Positions 1 to 12,039 of a stretch of 64,000 nucleotides of DNA are shown here, piece after piece. Within the stretch, counting starts at the first letter, position 1. The number at the start of each line of letters is the position of its first letter. The DNA comes from Wurfbainia villosa (taxonomy: Eukaryota; Streptophyta; Magnoliopsida; Zingiberales; Zingiberaceae), in assembly GCA_025175895.1 (NCBI GenBank), contig CM046004.1, positions 5,208,001 through 5,272,000 of the forward strand, read 5' to 3'. A program made the position numbers and the translations under genes. The notes below the pieces were generated by a model that ran no database searches, was not told the DNA's origin, and saw only the letters and a list, made by a program, of their open reading frames with translations.

Positions 1-358
1 CATGTCATGTCATATGACAAATCAAGGCATGACAAGTAAGATATAAAGGTATATAATACCTAGATTTTAATATTAATTGTCATTTGATATAATTAAATAT
101 ATTTTGTCATATTTTCACTTTTCTTCCTAGTGTGCCAAAAACCCAAAATGACACACTATGACCTCTAAACCTAAAATGTGTCAATTTGATTATTTTATCA
201 AACTTCATAATTAATATTGACACATCCTAAAAACCTTTAGGATTCAAATCAAATCACATTCCCAAGGTAACCATAACCTTGAAAATGACCTAAAGTGTCA
301 CCTTTACCATGGTTAGGTTAACTACCCTTCCATTTAAAGTTGGTGCATCCTAACCCAT
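1..358 (-). repeat. Non-coding interior of the copia-like element, downstream of gag
   Basis: This AT-rich stretch follows the end of the gag-like reading frame when read on the minus strand. All minus-strand frames hit stops quickly. I see no retroviral-type protease, integrase or reverse transcriptase motif here. It is probably still inside the LTR element whose gag and right-hand LTR lie at 359-1532 and 13327-15302, because no LTR end is visible. The other LTR must lie outside the window. Confidence 0.45.
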
Positions 359-1529
359 TTAGCGTGAATCTATCACGCTCTTAGGAATCCAAAACCTATT
401 TGAGCTCATAGGGTTGACTAGGTATTCCTTAGGGATAACCTCCCTAGATACCTTCCTAATGACCCTCCTAGGCTTGGTAACCTTGGTCATTTGGGTCTTA
501 CCTAGGTTGACTCTAGGGGTAACTCCCCTTGCAACCTTCTTAGTGGTCACCCTAGATTTCCTAGAAACCCTAGCCACTAGGCACAAACCTTGGTCAACTC
601 TAGGGATGACTTCCCTATTGACCTTGGTCTTCCTAGACCTAGATTGTGTTCCATAATCAAATGGAACACTATGATAAGCCACCTTAGGCTTAGGTTTGTG
701 ACCCAAACCTTCCTTGCCTTTGATTGACTTTTGTCCTTTAGATCCTAGGTATTGACTTTGAGTCCTAGACCCTTGACTTTGACCATTAGCTTGATTTTCA
801 AACTCTAATTGCTCAATTGATTCTTGATTAGATTTTTGGGCATGACACTTCTTAGGCATATGCCTAGTCCATTTAGGGTTGAGACCTAGGTGTTCTCCTA
901 TTTTCTTGATAGATTCCCTAGGTAGAATTGGTCTAGAGTTGTTTGATCTATGTTTGTTCTTAGATAAATTATTTTTAGGGATATTAGTCCCAAATTTCTC
1001 CTTATTTTCAAAATAAAAATTCTTAGCTCCTAAATAAAAATACTTGTTCCTATTAGCATGCTTTTCATAAATTGCAAGAGAATTAAAATTCCTAGCATGC
1101 TTTTTGACATTATTTGAATAAGGAACTTTATTTAAAAATACCTTAGGGTTAGCTTTGGAAGCTCCCCCTACTTGTGTAGCTCCTTATTGCCCCTTCTTCT
1201 TCCCCATAGAGCATTGACTCCAGTAGTGTCCCGGTAGTCGACATTTGAAGCAAATAATGTGCTCCTTGCAATTGATGGTTGAGGAACTGGCATCCTTGAC
1301 TTTTGGTGTCGGAAGAACTTTCTTTACCTTCTTTGGGTACTTGCTCTTATAGTGCCCAAATTCCCTACACTCAAAACACATAATATTATTTTTATTTTGA
1401 ATTACGGTGTTTGAGTTACCTATGGTGGTGGTAGGTGCTGGAATTGGAGCTTCTTCATCTTGACCGGATGTCGAAGCTTTTTCTTGTTGCTCCGAAGTTG
1501 AGGATACTCCAATTTCCTCCCCCTCAATC
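359..1529 (-). pseudogene. Copia-like gag, 3' half (zinc knuckles and basic tail), cut off by CACTA insertion
   Basis: Read on the minus strand, this continues the gag frame that begins at 13808 and is interrupted by the CACTA element. It encodes two retroviral-type zinc knuckles between about 1381 and 1184. The second is a complete CX2CX4HX4C. The first has tyrosine where the last cysteine should be. A TAA near 1183-1185 then breaks the frame. A long Lys/Arg/Ser-rich tail follows, down to 359, ending in a segment with the motif FWIPKS. Gag binds and packages the element's RNA. The intervening stop and the transposon insertion make this copy non-functional. The protein resembles the gag of non-autonomous or copia-type plant LTR elements. 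The superfamily rests mainly on the UBN2-like part in the other half. Confidence 0.7.
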
Positions 1530-1532
1530 CTA
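1530..1532. repeat. Left target-site duplication (CTA) of CACTA element 1
   Basis: The trinucleotide CTA directly precedes the CACTACAAG terminus. It is repeated directly after the other terminus at 13324-13326. A 3-bp duplication is the hallmark of CACTA (En/Spm) transposition. Confidence 0.9.
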
Positions 1533-1770
1533 CACTACAAGAAAATTTTATATTTGAGACCGAATTAGAAACCGAATAAAATTTGGTCTCTAATTAAAGA
1601 TCGATTTTTTAAAATCGGTCTCTAATTAGACACCGATTCAAAGTCGGTCTCTAATTAGAGACTGAACAAAAATCGGTCTCTAAATTAGAGACCGATTTAG
1701 ATTCGGTCTCTAAATTAGAGACCGATTTTCAAATCGGTCTCTAAATTAGAGAACTAAATTAGAGATCAAT
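1533..1770. repeat. CACTA 1 left TIR and subterminal dyad repeats
   Basis: The 13-bp terminal CACTACAAGAAAA is followed by about six copies of a roughly 35-45 bp unit. Each unit is itself an inverted repeat of the type GAGACCGAT...ATCGGTCTC, separated by AAATTA. In En/Spm such subterminal motifs are the binding sites for the accessory protein TNPA. That role here is inferred from the family. Confidence 0.85.
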
Positions 1771-2400
1771 GTTGCTTGTAGTCGTAGCTGTTACCTGGGT
1801 TGTAGGAGGCCGCGCTTGCGCTTACGGCCGCGACTTAGGTCGCGCCAAGTTTAGGTTAAGTCATCAACCAAAAAAATAGTGATCTCAAAGTCAACCTAAG
1901 TCACGCAAGGTTGAGCCTCCAATTGCAACCTAGACCACGGTCGGGGCCTTTGATCTTTGATTCACTACAAAAAAACCTATAAATAGAAACCGATCTATAG
2001 AGTAGCATTCAAACCAAATTATCTCAAAGTCAACAAAAAGATAGAGAAAATTTACTATGCAAATAAAAGTTAATAACATCAAGACTAAACCAGTGATTTA
2101 AAACCTTGGTCTACAGTAGCATTGTGAAACCCAATATATGTGATCAAATTTAAAATCTTGTTATTAAATAAAATTTAATAGCAATAACACAATTTCATAA
2201 ATTTAAATCGGAACAACAGAGGAGTTAAATGAAGATAATAGATCTTTACAAGGTGAAATGAAGATAATTGACGACAGAGGAGTTAAATCAAAACAAGCTC
2301 CATGCAAACTGATAAATTCATGAGTTAATTATTTATATCAATCAAAAGTATACTATTATAAACTACATCAATATTCCAACAAAATTCTCTGACAAAATAA
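1771..2400. other. CACTA 1 internal non-coding DNA with an extra CACTACAAAAAAA motif
   Basis: There is a GC-richer stretch at about 1790-1950, rich in GGTCGCGCC-like and ACCACGGTCGGGG words. At 1963 a second CACTACAAAAAAACC lies in the direct orientation of a CACTA terminus. It is followed by AGAAACCGATC, like a subterminal repeat. No open frame or gene was recognised. Confidence 0.5.
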
Positions 2401-2409
2401 AACAACTCT

Positions 2410-2635
2410 TTACTTAAATACGGCGACACGCCCATGTCAAGAGAGGGCATGGGCGTGTCGGCCTTGAAAGACGCCATGTCAAGAGAGGGCATGGGTGTGT
2501 CGGCCTTGAAAGGGGTGTGTCGGCTAACACACCCTGGGTGTGTTGCGCTCTAGAAGTTGGGACAGTCTTGGTTTCGATTTGACACGGACGTGTCTCTGAT
2601 GGCATGGCTGTGTTATTTTGATACGCCTTGATAAT
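2410..2635. repeat. GC-rich dyad repeats (ACACGCCCATG / CATGGGCGTGT), copy A
   Basis: Short inverted repeats of the form GACACGCCCATGTC...GGCATGGGCGTGTCGG and AACACACCC(T)GGGTGTGTTG are tandemly arranged. The same block, ending in GACACGGACGTGTC...GTGTTATTTTGATACGC, recurs at 12040-12350, and a diverged set lies at 5130-5400. Such motifs are common in LTRs and leaders of Athila/Tat-type gypsy elements. Here they sit beside an Athila-like ORF, so I infer captured gypsy DNA. Confidence 0.6.
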
Positions 2636-2639
2636 TGCT

Positions 2640-3614
2640 GATTCTTCATCCTGTTATAATAAAAAATACCCCAAAATAATTTCTTTGTCGAAAATATATT
2701 AAACTCGACTAAAGCATAATAAAATACATGACAAAACTATAAAATGGGATGAAATGCATATTGTATACCCAAAACTTAACATGAATTACTAATATCAAAA
2801 TCCCCTACGCCTTAACTTTTGCTTGTCCCTCAAGCAACAAAAGACAACTTATGTGTGGAGTTGCAAGAAACCATCCATAGCATAAAATCTGATCTTAATC
2901 TTATCACATCATTCCTAGTGGCAAAACTTGATAATCCCTATATAGTGCTCGTGAAAAGTCGATCCAAAGGCATTGGACACCAATCCAGATTTAACATCCC
3001 CTCTATCGTATTCCTCTCATTTCTGGCATAGAGACACTTACCTGTCTTAATGCATGGGTCATCCTCTCCTATTACAAAAAGTCTCAAAGGATCACTTACC
3101 AAGAAGAAAGAAGGGAAGTAATTTATAGTAAGCATTTCCCCAGTAACTAGTTAGCCTCAAAGGGACACCTTTTAGGTATTTTCCCAGTAGCTACTTGGTC
3201 TCAAAGGGGTGCTTCTAAAAAATTCAAGCCCTTTTTTTTTTTTGCTTTTTTTTTTAATCTAGTCTTCTAGAAAAAGTGTTTCTCCAGTGACCAAATTGGC
3301 CAGGAAAGTCCCCAATAGAAATTCGAGTACTAGTTCGATTTGGAGGATTTAAACCCTTTTCGGATATCTCAAACCTATAGGTCGTGTGAAAAGTGAAATA
3401 GGGTGTTTATCAAATAAGCAAAAAGGAATATCATGATTCGACCAAGGTTCAGTTATACTATGCAAGATGAAATATATATGAAAAGATAATAAAGGAACCG
3501 GGTTACATAATGAAATAAACTCCCCCACACCAAAATTATGCAACAAACAAATTAGAAATCTAAGAAGAGACAAGTGGATATGAAAGGCAAAACTCACAAA
3601 ATAGGTCAGGGGAA
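2640..3614. other. Non-coding, probable LTR/3' region of an Athila-like insert
   Basis: No convincing gene is present. On the minus strand, just past the end of the Athila-like ORF (about 3510-3530), is a purine-rich run, GGTGTGGGGGAGTTT. This resembles the polypurine tract that precedes the 3' LTR in Athila/Tat elements. The rest is AT-rich. I could not fix LTR ends. Confidence 0.4.
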
Positions 3615-5014
3615 TCAATGGTCATCGTCCTCACTACTAGCATCCACCTCTTCCCATCTACGTCGCTGCTCCTGGTAAAACTCCCGGGACTCTTGCCGAA
3701 ATCTAGCATCATCCTCCCTCCTGGCGACCTCAGCGGTAAAGAACTCATCGGCCCTCCTATGAAAATCTGCTGCTCTATCCAAATACTGAGTCACCATACG
3801 ATGGTGCTCCTCATTACTCACACACTCACGTGCGAGGTGTGCTCAACTCTGAAAGCCTCGAATGATGATTGGAATCCTGAAAAATCAAAAGAAGAGTGTC
3901 CTACAGAAAAATGATCAGTAGAAAATCGAGGGGGCTCAGGAGTCGAATGGGTTGGCTCAGGGGCTATGTGAGAGGGGTCCCTAGGTGAGGGTGATGGAGC
4001 ATGGGTAGTAGGGGTAGGCAAGGGGCCCTGGACATCTCTGAAAAGCCAATTGGCTTCATTACGTACGGTGATGCGCTCAGGGTTTGGAAGAGGGATTTTA
4101 ATTCCATTTTTCAACACCAAATGATATCCCTCTTCAAATGCCTCAATTATCTTCATATTGATACAAGCATCCAAATCTAATCTAGGGATGGCTGGACAAT
4201 ATTCAAGATTATCTAAGTCACATCCCAAAGCTACAGCAATTCTAGTGATTAGACCACCTACGATTATAACCCCAGATGGGCTATTACTAACTTTAACTAG
4301 GTGTCTCACCATGTGGGCTCCAGAATCAATGTTAACTTCATTTAGCATAGCCCATAAAAATTGTAGCTCGCTCTGTCTAGCTACCCCGGCACTATCATAT
4401 CTTCCAGAAATTGTATTTGCCATAAACCTAAGGAGATAATGAAAAATAGGATTCGGAATATTAAATGATTTAGACCTAGATGCATCGTAAGGGTGAGGGT
4501 CATCAAAAATTAATTTCCAAAATTGATGATCAATAAAATGTCTATGAATTTGTCTCTCTCCTCCACAAGGAAAATCAAATATCGCATTAAAATTACTTAA
4601 GGAAAGAGTAAACTCATGATTCATTAATCTAAATTGGATTTTTCCTTCTTCGCAATTCTTTCCTTGAAGTATTTCAGCGGATAAAGAGCTAAGGAATTCA
4701 AGAGTAATACTAGGATAAGTAAGATGATGATATGTGATAAAGTCAGTCCAACCTATTATATTTGTCAACCAAATTATATCATCTCTAATTCCTAGGGTTG
4801 TCAATGTGTAGAAATCTATGGTTTGTGTAGAAATTATTTTCCTTTTCTCAAGCTTACTGAACCTAGATTTCATAATATCATCTCTAAATACGATTCCACA
4901 TGGATGACACGAAGGCAGAGGATCGTTATCCACGTCTTGAGCTTTCCTCTTTCCCTTGTCACAAGCCGTCGGTCGAGAAGAAACTTCTCCCTTAGTTTTC
5001 ACTCGCTTACTCAT
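3615..5014 (-). pseudogene. Athila-like retrotransposon ORF (putative plant transposon protein), frameshifted
   Basis: A 398-codon frame runs from the ATG at 5014 down to 3818. A second frame shifted by one base (down to 3615) continues the same protein, so one indel near 3815-3821 separates them. The N-terminus is basic and nuclear-signal-like (KRVKTKG, KGKRKAQ). The centre contains the segment TIDFYTLTTLGI and hydrophobic blocks typical of the Athila ORF1 / putative plant transposon protein family. Next comes a Pro/Ser/His-rich linker, then a charged coiled-coil-like tail rich in Arg and Glu. The function of this family is unknown. The ORF lies antisense inside the CACTA, upstream of its transposase. 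It may be a nested gypsy fragment or captured cargo. The family call comes from sequence memory only. Confidence 0.6.
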
Positions 5015-5129
5015 GGCGTTGGGAGGGAGAAAGTCACCGGCTGGTTGAGAAGGAGAGACGGGGGATGCTCAAGGTTGTGGAAAGTAAGAGTGTTAGGGTT
5101 TGTTCGGTGGGATTCGGTGGGATATTAAG

Positions 5130-5400
5130 GGCAAGCGCCGACACAGGCATGCCGTTAAAAATTTCAGGCGTGTTAGCGAGGTGTGTTAGGTTTTTTTAGC
5201 GACACGAGCGTGCCAAACAGCACACCCGAGCCGTGTTGTATTCGGGAAATGGGTGACATGCCCGTGTCACAGCCGTGTTCTGTGTGACCCAGGCGTGTTA
5301 TCGCCACGGGCATGCCAAACAGCACACTCGACCCGTGTTGAATTCGGGTATGGCCGACATGGGTGTGTCGGTAACCATAAGTATGGCATGTCAGCACGTC
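5130..5400. repeat. GC-rich ~105-bp repeats with ACACG dyads, copy B
   Basis: Two imperfect copies of a roughly 105-bp unit contain CAAACAGCACAC(C/T)CGA.CCGTGTTG.ATTCGGG and GACATGCCCGTGTC-like dyads. They are related in character to the blocks at 2410-2635 and 12040-12350. They sit at the 5' side of the antisense Athila-like ORF, so they may be its leader or adjacent gypsy sequence. Confidence 0.55.
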
Positions 5401-6210
5401 TTGTCCGATAAACTTAACTTAAAATAAAAATGAAGTAAAAATTTATAAATTTATAACTTGACTTAACAGAAATAACCACTCTAATAATTTAGACCCCGAT
5501 AAAATTAACTGCCCTAAACTTCCATCGCGTCGGATACTTCGGTCGGCAACTTTCGATTTCTCCGTCATGGTAAGCCCTTCTCCGCCTTCTGCCCTATCTT
5601 TTGTATAGCCTCTCCCCCATCCAATGTAGGTCGTGTAGTGGTAACGACCTCAGCTGTTGGCCGACTTCAGCTGTCGAGTTAGGGAAAGGGTGGCCAAGGA
5701 TTCTGACCTGGTTCGTCCTATCTCCAATCCCCTATCGTGGTAGCGTGCTAGGTAGCATGATTGACACGGCTGCAACATCGTTGTGATGTTGTGATTGTGC
5801 GATGTCTTGCCATTGACCTAGGTCGGCAGAGTAGATGGTTTACTGTTATAAAAATGAGATGTTATAATTAAAATTGTCTTTATATTTTTTTTTCCTGATG
5901 AAGGTCCTATCTGCTGGCCGATTGTGTGAGGTCTTAGTGCTGGCAGGAGCTCGAGACTTTCTTCAACGATCATTTCCACCACGTTGATGTTAGTAGCTTA
6001 AATTTTAGTGCATGGTACTACATATCAATGTGAGATATTTTGCTCTTTATCTCATTTAGTAGCTTACAATTGTGTCATATAGGATATAATGAATAATCTT
6101 AAACTATTGCATATTTATTTATAGATGATATATATTTGTTAATCGTTAAACATTTTCTTACCATATAATATAATTACCAATATTATTATTGTAATATCTT
6201 GTAGGTTTCA
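5401..6210 (+). promoter_or_regulatory. 5' region upstream of the TNP2-like transposase
   Basis: This stretch has no long open frame. A CGTCATGGTAAGCCC at about 5565-5580 could be a short leader exon with a donor site. TTGTAG at about 6200-6204 precedes the transposase ATG at 6211 like an acceptor. A spliced 5' leader is therefore plausible but unproven. No clear TATA box was chosen. Confidence 0.35.
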
Positions 6211-9200
6211 ATGAGTATTAACAAAACTTGGATGTACAATAGGCTAGTTAATGGATTTATAGCTGACGAATATTTTGATGGCGTTGAGGCATTTGTTAAC
6301 TTTGCTAAGAGTCATCCAAGTTGTATGGATGGTGACAAGATACGTTGTCCGTGCAATCATTGCAAATGCAGAAATACAACATTTCAGGATGAAAATACTG
6401 TCAAAGTACATATTTGCAAAAATGGTTTTGTCCCAAATTATTACAATTGGTATTGTCATGGAGAGGCTTATTTGGATGAGCCTATTGGAAATTTTGTTGC
6501 TTCAACGTCTACCGAAATTAGAGTCGAGAAATCATCTAGCAACGAGCATACATTACAACCAATGGTTTACGATGCGATGAGTGCGCTCGTTCATTCAGAC
6601 ACAGATAATACACCAACACCAATGATCGAGAAATTGTATACTATGTTAGAGGCTAGCCAAAGAGAAGTTTGGGAAGGGGTTCCTTCTGGTCATTCACAAC
6701 TGTCAGCTATTGCAAGATTATTGAATATTAAGGCAGAACATCATATCTCAGGGCGATGTTATGATGATATATGTCAATTGATCTCAAAGTTGCTCCCTGC
6801 TGATAATATAATGACTGATAGCTTTTACAATACAAAAAAAGTCGTTAGGGACTTAGGTTTATCGGTAGAAAAGATTGACTGCTATAACAATAACTGTATG
6901 ATTTTTTGGAAAACAGATGATGAATTGAATGAATGCAGATTTTGCAACCACCCTCATTACAAGGACCGCAATCCCATATTAGGGAAGAAAAAGAGAATAA
7001 CATACAAAGTTATGTATTACTTCCCCATAACTCCTAGACTCCAACGCTTGTATGCATCTGCTGTGACAGCAACACACATGAGGTGGCATCAAGATCATGT
7101 ACATGAAGGAGATATAATGTGTCATCCTTGCGATTCCCCTGCATGGAAACATTTGGATACAACATTTTCCTCCTTTGCAATAGAATCTCGTAATGTCAGA
7201 TTGGGCCTTTCGGCAGATGGATTTCAGCCATTTGGACAATCAGGACAACAATATTCATCTTGGCCAGTGATATTAACACCATATAATTTACCGCCTTGGA
7301 TGTGCATGAAAGACGAGCATATGTTTCTTATGGTCATTATTCCGAGTCCAAAGAATCCAAAAGAAAAACTAGATGTTTTTATGCAACCTCTAATTGCCGA
7401 ATTGAAAGAGTTATGGATTGTAGGGTCAGAAACTTATGATATTTCGAGTAAAAGTAATTTTACAATGCATGCAGCTTTATTATGGACAATAAGTGATTTT
7501 CCGGCATACTCAATGTTGTCAGGATGGAGCACGTGTGGTAAGTTAGCATGTCCATATTGCATGACTGAATGTGATACATTTGCATTACCTTGTAGTGGGA
7601 AAATATCTTGGTTTGACAATCATCGTAAGTTTTTACCATTGCAACATCCTTTCCGGAGAAATAAGAAAGATTTCTTAAAGAATGAAGTCGTTCAAAAACT
7701 CCCACCAATAATCAAGTCAGGAGAGCAAATCCTTGAAGAAATTGACACCTATGGACTTGTACCAGTTACTCAGACAGGTTATGCTCACTTAAATAAATCT
7801 ATTGTTAGAGGGAGTAAGTGTGGATGGAGAAAACGAAGTATATTTTGGGAATTGCCCTATTGGAAGTATCTGCTCATTCGACATAATATAGATGTTATGC
7901 ATGTCGAAAAGAACTTCTTCGATAATATTTTTAATACTGTGATGAATGTTCATGGAAAAACAAAGGACACAACCAAATCAAGGGAAGAATTGAATCAATT
8001 TGTCAATAGACCTGAGATGCAGAGGAATGAAACAACCAATAAATTTCCAAAGGCTTGCTATACATTAGACAAAGAAAGTAAGTTGGCTTTATGTACCTGG
8101 TTGAAAGAAATCAAATTTTCAGATGGTTATGTCTCAAATATGGCTCGATGTGTGGATAGCAACAAATTAAAAATGTTTGGGATGAAGAGTCATGATTGTC
8201 ATGTCTTCATGCAAAGACTTATTCCAATAGCTTTTCATGATCTACTTCCAAATAATGTATGGGAAACACTTACAGAATTGAGTCTTTTTTTCACAGATTT
8301 GTCATCAAGGGTTATTATGACGACCGAAATGCTTCGCCTAGAAAAAGACATTCCTCTTATAATATGTAAACTTGAGCGTATATTCCCACCAAGTTTTTTT
8401 GATTCAATGGAACACTTACCAGTTCATTTACCATATGAGGCACGAATGGGAAGTCCTGTACAGTACAGATGGATGTATCCTTTTGAAAGATTTTTGAGGA
8501 GATTAAAGAACAATGTTCGTAATAAAGCAAGAGTTGAGGGGGCAATTTGTAATGCTTATTTGGTTGAAGAAGCATCGTCTTTCTACTCCTATTATTTTGC
8601 TGATCATGTGAAAACCAGACATCGCAAGTGTCCTCGAAATTCAGATGATACTCAACCAATAGACTCAGAGATGCTTTCTATTTTCAAGTTTTTGGGCAAA
8701 CCAATCAGTAAATTTGTGCGCAGATGGTTAAATCACCAGGAATATTGTGCTGCTCGAAAGTATATACTCCTTAATTGTGATGAGGTCAAACCATACATCA
8801 AGTAAGTTACTTTTATATTAAAACTTGCAATCCCTTAATGTGTGGGTCTGTTGTGCCATTCTATATTATTTTAATCCTTCCATGATAGCTTGTACAAGCA
8901 ACACCTGCACCTACAAAATCCATCAATTGAAGAAAGTGAAGTTGATAAAAAGATAGAAATGGAATTTGAAAAATGGTTTGAAAACTTAGTAAGTTTTAGT
9001 TATAAGTTATTCATATTGGGCTTTTTTTTTTAAATTAGAATAAAATTTTCTTACCTGTACCTAAAAATGTAGGTGAACGACCCAAGATCAATAAATGGAT
9101 ATGATCAAAGGATCAAGGATCTTGCAGCAGGACCTCTTCGTAATATAAAAGTATACTCTGGATATTATGTTAATGGCTACAAATTTCACGTTGCATAACG

Positions 9201-9771
9201 CAATTTAGAGATAGTCACTAATAATTCAGGTGTTTGCATAAAAGGTTGTTGCAACAACTCTAATAGTCATATTGATTATTATGGTATACTTGAAGAAATC
9301 ATCGAAGTTGAATATCCCGCGCTGCCTATAAAAAGATGTGTATTATTCAAATGTTCATGGTATGATCCTAATCCAAGAACAGGTACAAGAACACATCCAA
9401 ACTACAATCTAGTTGAAGTGAATGGAAATAGACGGTTCAATAAATTTGAGCCCTTCATTTTTGCGGTACAAGCAAGACAAGTTATTTATCTTACATATCC
9501 GACAAAGAGAAGCAGATATAGTGAATGGTTAGCAGTTTGTCAAATGAAACCGTGCTCCACAATAGAAATGTCGAATGTACTCACCGTCGAAAACCATGAT
9601 CCATTTCAAAATGAAGAAGTGGAGAGACATTCAGTTGTTTCACCATCTTATTCCATAACCCAACAACTTGTAGATATAAATGCTAGCTATGAGGAATTAG
9701 ATGACGAAGAGATGTATAGTAGTGATGAATTAGATATTATTTCAATAGCATCTAGCGACGATATCTGCTGA
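6211..9771 (+). pseudogene. TNP2-like CACTA transposase, three exons with one premature stop
   Basis: This is the transposase expected to cut and join CACTA ends. Exon 1 (6211 to about 8802) encodes about 864 residues. It has an N-terminal Transpos_assoc-type zinc segment (CPCNHCKC, residues about 47-54) and a Transposase_21-type core with LGLSADGFQPFG (about 330), ACPYC (about 446) and DVMHVEKN (about 560). A segment reading PVQYRWMYPFERF follows (about 748), typical of the DUF4218 region. Splicing at AA|GTAAGT to 8889-8988 and then 9073-9771 keeps the frame and adds a DUF4216-like part. A TAA at 9196-9198 sits inside that part (after KFHVA), so this copy is broken unless the stop is read through. 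The spacing of conserved blocks is otherwise intact, which suggests recent decay. Confidence 0.88.
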
Positions 9772-10021
9772 TTATAATGGGATTCATGAATTATGCTTGC
9801 AAACTATGCTTATGGCATTTTCTCAAATGATCAAACTTGGAATGTTTATATGATTCGACTAATTAGTTAAATATCAAGCAATTTATATATGTATTGTTGT
9901 TAAATTATTTGAAAAATGTTGGATACAATGTTTTTTAACATGTTGGTTTGAAAACATGAGTATGAAATATATTATTATTTCGAATTGTCTATGGCACTAC
10001 ATTTTCTACAGACATATATTA

Positions 10022-11308
10022 ATGGCAGATAAAATACAAAAAGATCAGGTCACGCTGAAAATTATAGGCGATAGGTAAGATTTTATCGTAATTTATAGTC
10101 ATAAAGGTATTAAGTGTGTCATAATATCTCAAATTTTATCATTGCAGCTTTACTCCCAATGGTCATGGTATTTCATCGTATATAACTAAAATATTCAAAG
10201 AACGTCAATCCACTACAGGCTACTCATGGAAGAATGTAGACCCACACACGAAGGATTTCTATTTTAAAGAATTTGTGGTGAGTATTTGATTATCATTGTA
10301 ATTGTATAATATCCCTTTATGCTAATTTTCAGAATTTTTTTTCAGAAAAGATATACATGGGAGTCAGGTCAAGAAACAAAATTTAAAGACATATAGAATC
10401 TATATTGTTGCAAACGATACAAGTCGTTGCTACATAAATGGAGAAAAGTAAAGACAAAACCATCTCATATACCAGATGAATTGTGGGATGAATGGAAAAA
10501 AAATTGGGACCGACCTCAATGGAAAAAAAATTCAACGGTTGCACAAAATAATAGAAACTCGGATTCTATCGGAAAGCATACTGGTGGCTCCCGCTCTAGT
10601 ATAGAGCATGCTCTAATGATGGTTGTGTGTTTCTTGAATATTTATTTACCAAAATATAAATAACAGGAGTTAATTATTAAACTTAATATTTTTTTGTTAT
10701 GCAGGAAGACACACTACAACGACCAACTAATTGTTGGGAGCTTTTTCGTAGTACCCACCAGCGGAAAGATGAGACTTTTGTAGATCAAAAATCACAGGCC
10801 ATAGATGTAAGATTTTCCATTGTTATTTTACTATACTATACTAATCATATATACTTTTATGTAGGACCAAATAGCCGAAAAAGTTTCACAGGCTGCACAT
10901 CGTATAGAGGGAGGTGATTTACAGACTCCATCGCACAATGATATAAATGTCATATACTATGAGGTTGTAGGTGGAAGCAAAAAAAACTCCCTCTATGGCC
11001 TAGGCTCCCATGCAAAAGTTATATTTGATATGTCTACTCTTAGACTCAAGGGTACATCGAGTTCTACAGCTCACCAAATGGAGGAATTACGAAAGGAAAA
11101 TGAATACTTGAAATAAAAATTCACGACATTAGAGGAAACTATTGAAGATCGGGTCAACCAAGCAGTCGAACAATCAATGCAAGCTTTCATAGCTCGTTTT
11201 ATGCTTTCACAACCATTAACGAGCCCTTTCTTTTTCCCAACCCCTCACAGTATTGCATCACAAGAAACTCAAGATCCAAACGGTAACGACGGAGGCAACT
11301 CTTCTTAG
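10022..11308 (+). pseudogene. Transposase_24-type (Ptta/En/Spm) second CACTA gene, five exons with two stops
   Basis: Exons with consensus GT-AG borders can be joined in frame: 10022-10074, 10148-10277, 10346-10621, 10705-10806 and 10865-11308. The product has a Trp/Lys-rich central part (IPDELWDEWKKNW), then ELFRSTHQRKDETFVD and VVGGSKKNSLYGLGSHAK. The latter two match the pattern of the plant transposase Ptta/En/Spm family. A heptad-like acidic tail follows. Stops occur at 10394-10396 (TAG) and 11114-11116 (TAA). In En/Spm the second gene makes the DNA-binding accessory protein. Assigning that role here is inference from position and family. It lies 250 bp downstream of, and in the same direction as, the TNP2-like gene. 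Confidence 0.75.
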
Positions 11309-12020
11309 GTTTAGTTTATCACCGAATTTGCAATGGTTGAGGTAATACATTATTACTTTTCCTTTCTTAATCTTCTCACACCCTTATTCATCTGTTGAAT
11401 TTATACTACTCTCTATGCAATTTTTATTCAAATGTAAACATATATTCTTTGTCAATATTTGCAACTTACCAAGTAAAGATGTTTAAGGTGTTTTAAGGAG
11501 ATTGTAATGGTACATTTAGCTGTTTCTTTTTTATATGCTCCACAATATTGTATTAACCATTCCTATTTTTTGATATGCTATACTATATTGTATGTAGAAT
11601 CTTTTTGCAATGTGTAATATTTTGTAATTACAAACAATATCATATTATTGTAGTATGTACAGTTGAAGATGTCACTTTCTCTATGATTGAGTCAATTTTG
11701 TGATAAATGAAAATAATATCAATGATTGCTATATTGATCAAAGGAAGTTAATAATGAAGTTTGAAGACGTTCTGGATATTATTGGATGAAAGGTATTTTT
11801 TTTATATTGTTCTCACCTGCTTTGTTAGATTTTGTTTTAAATTTCTATATTTCATTGCATATCTTTTGAAACAAAATTGACACATGCCAATGTCAGGTTA
11901 GAGCTACGGTGAAGTATCAATTTCATATGACAAGCTATTGAAGGAGAAGGTTATCATTTGTTTTAAAGTTCCTTGACATTTTTTATATTGCTTATTGAAG
12001 GAGAAGCTTTGGTATGATGA
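11309..12020. other. CACTA 1 non-coding, downstream of the second gene
   Basis: AT-rich DNA with no open frame of note and no repeat that I could define. It probably includes the 3' UTR of the Transposase_24-type gene. Confidence 0.5.
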
Positions 12021-12039
12021 CTTACAATTTTACCCGGCC

